A stretch of DNA of 14,230 bases, taken from contig PWMM01000105.1 of the NCBI GenBank assembly GCA_003558195.1, positions 1 to 14,230 of the forward strand, written 5' to 3'. How positions within the stretch are numbered: the first letter of the stretch is position 1; each line of letters begins with the position of its first letter. Source of the DNA: Syntrophomonadaceae bacterium. Lineage in GTDB: Bacteria > Bacillota > Dethiobacteria > DTU022. A model generated the notes under the pieces. It was not told where the DNA came from. It did not search any database and was given only the letters and a program-made list of their open reading frames with translations. A program made the translations under genes and the position numbers. Positions 1 through 5,262 of this stretch are shown one piece after another.

Positions 1-1
1 A

Positions 2-103
2 ACTCATTCCCTGGTTATGCGCGGCTTAACCGGAACCATTCGTAATATTTATGCCACTCACACTTTTGATAAAAAACCGCGTTTCAAGTCAGACTTGCCT
101 TGA
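2..103 (+). CDS. C-terminal end of an unidentified protein (partial)
   Basis: Frame 2 is open from the window edge to a TGA at 101-103 and gives 33 residues containing VMRGLTGTIRNIYATHTF and ending KSDLP. The composition (mixed basic and hydrophobic residues, no low complexity) looks like a real protein end; frame 1 closes after 14 codons. The fragment is too short for me to assign a family. It runs toward the minus-strand membrane protein gene, so the two are convergent. The start lies outside the window. Confidence 0.5.
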   Translation, partial: THSLVMRGLTGTIRNIYATHTFDKKPRFKSDLP

Positions 104-158
104 ATAACTAGGTTTAATCCAAAATGATCAGGGTAAAGAATTATAAATGATTATTATA

Positions 159-188
159 GGCAGTGCACCCTGTTTTCTGCATTTTTTT
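159..188 (+). terminator. weak intrinsic terminator candidate
   Basis: GCAG at 160-163 can pair with CTGC at 177-180, followed by A and a run of seven T at 182-188. The stem is only four pairs with a 13-base loop, so this is weak. Its position just after the upstream partial gene, and against the end of the convergent membrane protein gene, is where a terminator is expected. Confidence 0.3.
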
Positions 189-855
189 AGTTATAGATAC
201 GTTTTAAGCTTGGGACTTCGGTACAGTAGTAGTGAATACAAATATATAAGTGGTTAAAAAAGGCCAATAACAATGAAGCAGGGGAAGAAAAGAGGATGCC
301 GGGAACGTAAAAGCCCAGGGAGCCCAGGAAGTAGAAAGTTACAGGAACGAGAGAATAAACTTGTTTCTCGGCTTTGTAACTACCATGATCGTTTACTTCA
401 AAAAAAGTAACACCAACCAGGTCTTTATAGTTTGAAGAACTGGCTATAGAATAAATTAGCCCCAAAAAAACCACAGCAAGGATGATGCTACCTGTCCATT
501 TAAAAAAATCAGGAATGTAGATATTATCCTGGTTAGCTATAGCTACAAGAACAATGGCACCTGTCCGGGCTGCCAGCATCCAGGTATAATCGATAAGGTA
601 AGCAGTAAAACCAAGGCGAGGTAAATTAATTGTAAGCCATCGGGTTTCCAGTTGAATCCGCCAGATTAGCATAACATATACCTGGTGAAGGATGGCTGTA
701 AGTACTCCTATCCAGAACCATGAAGCAGTACTCAAACCCCAGAGTACACCCTCAAAAGACATGGGATATATAACCATGATTGCATTTGCTGATACAACCA
801 GTAAAGCGAGCAGGGCAAAATGCCATTCTTGTTTTTCAAGAATACTTTTGAACAA
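187..855 (-). CDS. six-helix membrane protein, methyltransferase-like C-terminus
   Basis: A 222-residue integral membrane protein with about six hydrophobic segments (roughly residues 12-35, 38-66, 80-106, 118-140, 165-190, 193-212). The C-terminal HYYCTEVPSLKRIYN is reminiscent of the end of phosphatidylethanolamine/isoprenylcysteine methyltransferase-like membrane proteins, where a TE.P....IYG-type tail is seen. However, the RHPxY cofactor motif expected before the last helix pair is absent; VYSLVPVTFYF stands there. Catalysis therefore cannot be claimed. The start is TTG at 855-853; a TAA lies two codons upstream in frame, so it is the earliest possible start. AAAAAAGG lies about 11 bases upstream. 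The next in-frame ATG would remove most of helix 1. The gene follows the universal stress gene on the same strand with a 47-base gap, probably as one operon. It ends with TAA. Function unknown. Confidence 0.7.
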   Translation of the reverse strand: MFKSILEKQEWHFALLALLVVSANAIMVIYPMSFEGVLWGLSTASWFWIGVLTAILHQVYVMLIWRIQLETRWLTINLPRLGFTAYLIDYTWMLAARTGAIVLVAIANQDNIYIPDFFKWTGSIILAVVFLGLIYSIASSSNYKDLVGVTFFEVNDHGSYKAEKQVYSLVPVTFYFLGSLGFYVPGILFSSPASLLLAFFNHLYICIHYYCTEVPSLKRIYN

Positions 856-902
856 ATTTAACCCGGCCTTTTTTGAATGTAGTAAAAATGTCTAGTTTGC
901 TT

Positions 903-1355
903 TTATTTAACAATTAGCACATTGGTATTAGCAAGCTGCAAAACTGCAGCGCTTACACTGCCCATAAACAGTTTTTTCATTCCGCCCATCCCTCTTCGAC
1001 CGATAACGATCAAATCATAACTGCCTTCATTTGCCACCTTACTGATCATTTCAGCGGGATGGCCTACTTTATAAATTGTATTAACAGTTATATCATGCTT
1101 TTCGAACTCTTTTACGGCAGTAGCAAAGTATTTCTTCCTTTCTTCCTGGACTCTTCTATCAATATCTTTTAACTGCTTTTCTTCTTTTTCAGTAAAGAGA
1201 TATTTACCATGCCAATAATCAGGCACAATTGAAGAGCTTTCATGAACGTGAATTATAGTTATTTCATTGATTGTACAAGTTCCGACCATGTTAGAAGCAA
1301 ACTGGATATTTTTTTTGCTATACTCAGAACCGTCAGTGCATACTAGAATTTTCAT
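903..1355 (-). CDS. universal stress protein, UspA family
   Basis: A cytoplasmic single-domain Usp protein of 150 residues, the usual family length. It begins MKILVCTDGSEYS, the typical first strand and nucleotide-contacting loop. Near the C-terminus it carries GRRGMGGMKKLFMGS, which fits the ATP-binding pattern G-2x-G-9x-G-S exactly, so it should belong to the nucleotide-binding Usp branch. The chosen start is ATG at 1355-1353 because AAGGGAG at 1370-1364 sits eight bases before it. An in-frame ATG at 1373 would place the Shine-Dalgarno sequence inside the coding region. The membrane protein gene lies 47 bases downstream on the same strand. Usp proteins generally help survival under growth arrest or stress; no specific partner is visible here. 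Confidence 0.9.
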   Translation of the reverse strand: MKILVCTDGSEYSKKNIQFASNMVGTCTINEITIIHVHESSSIVPDYWHGKYLFTEKEEKQLKDIDRRVQEERKKYFATAVKEFEKHDITVNTIYKVGHPAEMISKVANEGSYDLIVIGRRGMGGMKKLFMGSVSAAVLQLANTNVLIVK

Positions 1356-1670
1356 TAGCATCTCTCCCTTCATTTCAATTAATTCGATAAGGTTTAATTA
1401 TTACCTTCCACTAAATACAAATTACAGGTGACAATTGCTTGCTAGAGCATTTTTAAAAAGGAATCAAAATAGTTCAAGCAGAATATAACCCAATAAGCTT
1501 GAATCTATAATTATTTCTATCCTTGCTCTTACTTGCTCTTGCTGAATAAGAAGTTATGCCATCAGGGCGGTTTTAAGGCTTATAAAGCTTAACTCAATGG
1601 CGGGGTAAGAAACTTTTTAAACAGTCTTAGTGACTAAATACATAACCAGTCTATATGGGGGGGATTTCAA
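1356..1670. other. divergent intergenic region between usp and dehydratase genes
   Basis: A 315-base A/T-rich gap between divergent genes that must hold both promoters, but I see no convincing -35/-10 pair. Visible features: a direct repeat CTTGCTCTT at 1522-1530 and 1532-1540, ten bases apart; GCCAT (1558-1562) pairing with ATGGC (1597-1601); between them TTAAG-G-CTT / AAG-CTTAA, a stem with one bulged G; and the palindrome TTAGT-G-ACTAA at 1627-1637. The nested stems and the palindrome lie upstream of the dehydratase gene and could be leader or operator elements. Confidence 0.4.
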
Positions 1671-2639
1671 ATGAACTCAACTATAACCATTGAAACGTTA
1701 AGGGAAACTGCTAGTAGAATTAAACCTTATATTCACCGCACTCCAGTTTTTTGTTCCACTATGGTTAACCAGCTTTGTGAAGCGGCGCTTTATTTTAAAT
1801 CTGAAAATCTACAAAAAGTAGGTGCTTTTAAAGCCCGGGGTGCTGTAAATGCTGTTTTTAGTTTGAATGATCATGCTTTTTCAACTAACAAAAAATCCGA
1901 TCGCTATGTAACAACCCATTCGTCAGGCAACCATGCTGCTGCCCTGGCTTACGCTGCGCGATGCCGTGGTATTAAAGCCCTGGTGGTTATGCCGGAAAAT
2001 GCTCCTCCGGTTAAAAAGGCAGCAGTTGCCGGTTACGGGGCTCAGATTACTTATGTTGAATCAACCCAGGCAGCCCGGGAGATGGCCCTGGCAGAGATAG
2101 TAGAACAAACCGGGGCTGTATTCATTCATCCGTATAATGATCAACAAGTAATTGCCGGCCAGGCTACCGCTGCAATGGAGCTGATAGAACAAGTTTCCGG
2201 TCTTGATGCTGTTATTGCGCCGGTGGGCGGAGGTGGTTTGTTGAGCGGTACAGCCTTGAGTGTTTCTGCTTTTCAACCTTCTGCTCAAGTTTTTGGAGCG
2301 GAACCGGAAGGCGCCAACGATGCTTTTAGATCCCTTCAAGCGGGATGTATAATTCCCATGATCGATCCTCAGACTATTGCCGATGGCTTACGAACCTCTC
2401 TTGGTGAAATTACTTTTCCAATCATTCAAAAACATGTTAAGGAAATTATTACAGTAGATGAAAAGTCTATAATTCATGCTATGCGCTTGATCTGGGAGAG
2501 GATGAAAATAATTGTCGAACCTTCTTCAGCTGTCGTATTGGCTGCAGTGATCAAAAAAAGGAGACATTTTAAAGGTAAAAAAATTGGTTTAATAATTTCT
2601 GGTGGTAATGCCGACCTTGATAATATACCCTGGCTTTAA
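1671..2639 (+). CDS. PLP-dependent threonine/serine dehydratase-like enzyme
   Basis: A 322-residue fold-type II PLP enzyme of the threonine dehydratase / serine racemase family. Visible motifs in order: ENLQKVGAFKARGA with the Schiff-base lysine K54; SSGNH at 84-88, the substrate and PLP-ring loop; GGGG at 186-189, the phosphate-binding loop; E211, A215 and D217 in the position of the divalent metal site of eukaryotic-type serine racemase; and SGGN at 310-313. There is no C-terminal ACT domain, so it is the short catabolic or racemase type, not the allosteric biosynthetic IlvA type. Likely reactions are threonine or serine deamination to 2-oxobutyrate or pyruvate; hydroxyaspartate ammonia-lyase or serine racemase activity cannot be excluded. 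The start is ATG 1671; the only purine-rich element upstream is a run of seven G (1657-1663), an unusual ribosome binding site. It stands alone in its orientation, with a long gap after it. Confidence 0.9.
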   Translation: MNSTITIETLRETASRIKPYIHRTPVFCSTMVNQLCEAALYFKSENLQKVGAFKARGAVNAVFSLNDHAFSTNKKSDRYVTTHSSGNHAAALAYAARCRGIKALVVMPENAPPVKKAAVAGYGAQITYVESTQAAREMALAEIVEQTGAVFIHPYNDQQVIAGQATAAMELIEQVSGLDAVIAPVGGGGLLSGTALSVSAFQPSAQVFGAEPEGANDAFRSLQAGCIIPMIDPQTIADGLRTSLGEITFPIIQKHVKEIITVDEKSIIHAMRLIWERMKIIVEPSSAVVLAAVIKKRRHFKGKKIGLIISGGNADLDNIPWL

Positions 2640-3161
2640 AACTAAAGTGAGGCTAAATTTAAATTTTTTTAATGGTATGCCCTGGCTTATATTTATTGCC
2701 CTTGTTGAACTTTTATGCTCAAGGGTGGTTGCATATCCTTAAGTTCATCATTTGGGTTGTTCATTTAATAAGCATATTATTAGCTTTAGCAGGCACCTGT
2801 TTCCCAAGCCGGCAAAAAAACTGCAAGCCTCTTTAACCGATTATTACCACACTTGTAGTTCATGGTTTATCAGCTTTCCTAAGCAGGTTTTAGCATAACC
2901 AGTTGACAAAGACTGAGTAATTAATATCTGTTTGAAATCATATTGGCGCTTTATCTATCTGCAGGAAGATCCAGTTCAGAAAAAGGGAATTTGTGCCTGT
3001 TAGAATTACGCTGGATCCTTTATCATTTAAATGAATCAGGTTACTCAGGTTTGGCAAATAATTGTTTGCAGAGAAATGGTTAATGATGGTACTTTAGTCT
3101 ATAAACTGTTAGGTGCGGGGCAATTTCTTTTGTGTTTAATATAATTAAAGGGTGATTTAAA
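2640..3161. other. 522-base gap without a convincing gene
   Basis: No reading frame on either strand looks like a real protein. Visible items: CCCTTG (2699-2704) and CAAGGG (2720-2725), a six-pair inverted repeat 60 bases after the dehydratase stop but without a T run; a consensus TTGACA at 2903-2908 with only a poor -10 (TATCTG, 2925-2930); a seven-pair inverted repeat GATCCAG (2968-2974) / CTGGATC (3011-3017) with a 36-base loop; and TATAAT at 3140-3145 close to the next gene, without a good -35. It could be a decayed region. Confidence 0.45.
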
Positions 3162-4029
3162 TTGCTGTCCGAAAAAATCATAAAACCAGGCATGAATACA
3201 ATGGATGCTATCCAAAATCGCATTTCAGTCCGACGTTACAGTAATATTGCGGTTGATGATTTTAACCGAGAAGAATTGGAACGCTTTATGCTAAGTGGTG
3301 CTGAAGGGCTTTTTGGCACAAAACCTCGCTTTAAAATGCTTAATCCAAAGTCGCTCAGCAGGGATGAACAGAAGGAACTTGGTACTTTTGGTTTTATCAA
3401 GGGAGCTTAGCTCTATTTTTTAAGCGCGGTGAAAGATCAGGAAACAGCTCTCATAGATCTTGGTTTTTGCATGGAAAGTATAATCCTAAAGGCGACTAAA
3501 CTGGGTTTAGAGACCTGCTGGCTTGGAGGAACTTTTAAAAGGGCGGCATTTGCTTCTAAAATGGATCTTGCTGATGAAGAAGAGATTCTTCCTGCTATTA
3601 CTCCGGTCGGTTATGCTGCTACAGAGACCCCTTTAGAACAAAGATTAGCCCAGTTTAAATCCGGTTCAAAAAAAGACAGCCCTGGTTGAAGCTTTTTTTG
3701 AAGCAGACGGAAAAACTCCGCTCACTGAAAAAGCAGCCGGACCATATACCGCTTCCCTGGAAGCAGTACGGATGGGTCCATCAGCATCAAACCGCCAACC
3801 CTGGAGGATAATTAAAGATACGGAGGGACGCTTTCATCTATTTTTAAAAGAACACAAAATGATTAACCGGTACTTGAGTAACATTAAAGTGCAAGAGATT
3901 GATATGGGTATAGCGATGTGCCATTTCGATCTTGTAGCCCGAGAGCGAGGTTTGCCTGGCCGCTGGGTAAAAAGCTTTGCGGACCCTGAAATATCAGGCT
4001 TGCAGTATGTTGCCACCTGGAATAAATAA
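3162..4029 (+). pseudogene. TM1586-type nitroreductase family gene with in-frame TAG and frameshift
   Basis: Read with one stop and one frameshift ignored, this is a single protein of about 288 codons resembling the putative TM1586-type nitroreductases, FMN flavoproteins reducing nitro or quinone-like substrates with NAD(P)H. Part 1 has MDAIQNRISVRRY, the family N-terminus. TAG at 3408-3410 (codon 83) interrupts it, but the same frame continues at once as LYFLSAVKDQETALIDLGFC and TCWLGGTFKRAAF. After SGSKK the frame moves by +1 near the seven-A run at 3668-3674 and continues VEAFFEADGKTPL, GPSASNRQPWRI (typical second FMN-contact region), ending at 4027-4029. Restoring the A run to six bases repairs the frame. 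The start is TTG 3162 behind AAAGGGTGA at 3147-3155, seven to eight bases away; ATG 3192 is an alternative. Either a recent pseudogene, or a gene with a readthrough codon plus an assembly error. Confidence 0.8.
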
Positions 4030-4041
4030 AAAGGTGGAACG

Positions 4042-4061
4042 TGCCATTGACTTTAGTGGCA
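4042..4061 (+). other. small stem-loop between nitroreductase and HDOD genes
   Basis: TGCCA (4042-4046) pairs with TGGCA (4057-4061) around a ten-base loop, 13 bases after the nitroreductase stop. There is no T run directly after it, so it is a poor intrinsic terminator. It overlaps the candidate -35 of the next gene. Confidence 0.3.
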
Positions 4062-4076
4062 GAAAATTGATATTAT
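4047..4076 (+). promoter_or_regulatory. candidate promoter of the HDOD gene
   Basis: TTGACT (4047-4052) and TATTAT (4071-4076) are separated by 18 bases, each one mismatch from the sigma-A consensus. The predicted start lies about 35 bases before the ribosome binding site GGAGGAGG at 4117-4124, and the ATG is at 4132. The good promoter and binding site in front of an interrupted gene suggest that any decay is recent. Confidence 0.5.
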
Positions 4077-4131
4077 TAACAGTAATGGTTCTGTTTTTTT
4101 ATTAACAAGTTGGCCTGGAGGAGGACCAATA

Positions 4132-4977
4132 ATGAGTAAACTATCCCTGGATAATATAGTTGAAAAGGTAGATGAACTTCCTTCCTTACTATAGGTTGTG
4201 ATTAGAGTAATGGAATTGACAGAAGACCCTGATTCAACTGCATTCGACATTAATGAAGTGCTTAGCCAGGATCAGAATATGACCGCACAGGTTCTCCGCA
4301 TGGCAAATTCAATTTATTACGGTTATTCGCGTAGAATAGCAACGGTGACAGATGCTATTATTCATATTGGTTTCAATGCTGTGCGCAGTATAGTTCTCGC
4401 TGCATCGGTAAGTAAAATTCTAAAAAAAGAATTAGAAGGCTATTCTATGGGACAGGGTCAGTTGTGGGTACATTCACAATGTGCCGCAGTTTTTACCCGG
4501 CTTTTAGCTAAAAAAGTTAAATATCGTTCGGTGGAGCTGGCCTATACCGCCACACTGCTTCACGATATTGGCAAGCTGATCTTAAACAGTTATGTGAACG
4601 AGGCTTACCAGGATGTTATAGATACTGCAAATAAAGGTCGGGTAACCTTTGATCAAGCCGAAGTTGCTATTCTTGGTTTTAATCACTCTGAAGTATAGGG
4701 AAAGGTTGCCGAAAAATGGAACCTGCCGGGAGATTTGGTTGAAGCTATAGCTTTAGATCATAATCCCACCAAGGTTAAAAACAATCCTGCCTTAACCTCC
4801 CTGGTGCATGTTTCAGATGCTGTGACTTTGCAAATGGGCATGGGTCTTGGCATAGATGGTCTACAATATCCGCTGTCCAGCGATGCTCTTCAGCTAATCG
4901 GAGTAGAAAACAGTGATCTGGAAAGCCTAATGGTTGAAATAGTTGAGCTTTTTATTGATAAAGATATTTTTAGCTAA
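4132..4977 (+). pseudogene. HDOD-domain signalling protein gene with two in-frame TAG codons
   Basis: One continuous frame of 281 codons, the usual length of a stand-alone HDOD protein, interrupted only by TAG at codons 21 (4192-4194) and 189 (4696-4698). The first part ends LPSLL before the TAG and continues VVIRVMELTEDPDST; this is the family start, where LPxLPQVV is common, so the stop sits at a usual glutamine position. The middle part has the HDOD core with TLLHDIGKLIL (H144, D145) and GFNHSEV. The TAG then sits where HAEVG-type motifs have glycine, and the frame resumes GKVAEKWNLPGDLVEAI. HDOD proteins are signalling regulators in motility, two-component and cyclic di-GMP networks and usually lack the full HD phosphohydrolase metal set. 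ATG 4132 has an ideal GGAGGAGG seven bases upstream. Next to the diguanylate cyclase gene, a signalling role fits. It is either broken or read through. Confidence 0.8.
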
Positions 4978-4986
4978 GAAATTGGT

Positions 4987-4995
4987 TGTTATAAT
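4987..4995 (+). promoter_or_regulatory. extended -10 promoter for the riboswitch-cyclase transcript
   Basis: TGTTATAAT is a perfect extended -10 (TGnTATAAT) ten bases after the HDOD stop codon. The -35 region (around 4967-4973, TTTTTA) is poor, as is tolerated with an extended -10. A start near 5002 would place the riboswitch aptamer at the very 5' end of the mRNA. Confidence 0.6.
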
Positions 4996-5008
4996 GATCC
5001 TAATCTAA

Positions 5009-5099
5009 ATTGTAAAGGTAAGGCTTGCGAAAGATGGAGACGCAAAGCTAAAAGGGCTAAGGCAAAGGATTGCATGCTAAGATTAGTCAGCTGCTACTA
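5009..5099 (+). ncRNA. cyclic di-GMP-I (GEMM-I) riboswitch
   Basis: The stretch contains the recognisable GEMM-I core in the right order: GGTAAGGC, GCGAAAG (the GAAA tetraloop), GAGACGCAAAGCTA (the tetraloop receptor and the most conserved block of the class), GGGCTAAGG, a small hairpin GCAA-AGGA-TTGC, then GATTAGTCAGCTGCTAC closing the junction. GTA/TAC and GCT/AGC can form the outer helix. The helix carrying the GAAA loop pairs poorly as I read it, so this may be a divergent or partly degraded member. It lies behind an extended -10 and 163 bases before a GGDEF gene, a common target class of cyclic di-GMP riboswitches. Identification is by motif only. Confidence 0.75.
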
Positions 5100-5107
5100 T
5101 ATGATGT

Positions 5108-5129
5108 TGAGATGATAACCCTCATCTTA
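5108..5129 (+). promoter_or_regulatory. hairpin downstream of the riboswitch aptamer
   Basis: TGAGATGA (5108-5115) pairs with TCATCTTA (5122-5129), eight pairs including one G-T, with a TAACCC loop. It begins eight bases after the aptamer. The following bases TAAATACTTTC lack a real T run, so termination there would be inefficient; it may be part of the expression platform or an mRNA stability element. Confidence 0.4.
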
Positions 5130-5262
5130 TAAATACTTTCAAGTTTGCCAGTGCCTTCAATGCACCTCCAAAAGCTCTAGCTTCAAGATTTACTTACATT
5201 ATTAGTAATTAAGCTGCTTAAGCAAGACTTTAAAAAAGTGGCAACCTGGAGGCAGATGCCCA

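Noticed and set aside
2672..2836. A 54-codon hydrophobic reading frame after the dehydratase gene
   Set aside because: It has no ribosome binding site, and its composition looks like translated A/T-rich intergenic DNA; no family resemblance.
3668..3674. Programmed -1 ribosomal frameshift at the A run
   Set aside because: The conserved continuation is in the +1 frame, so -1 slippage gives the wrong frame.
3408..4698. Selenocysteine recoding as an explanation of the interrupted genes
   Set aside because: The in-frame codons are TAG, not TGA; the TGA at 3687-3689 results from the frameshift and is not followed by conserved sequence in its own frame.
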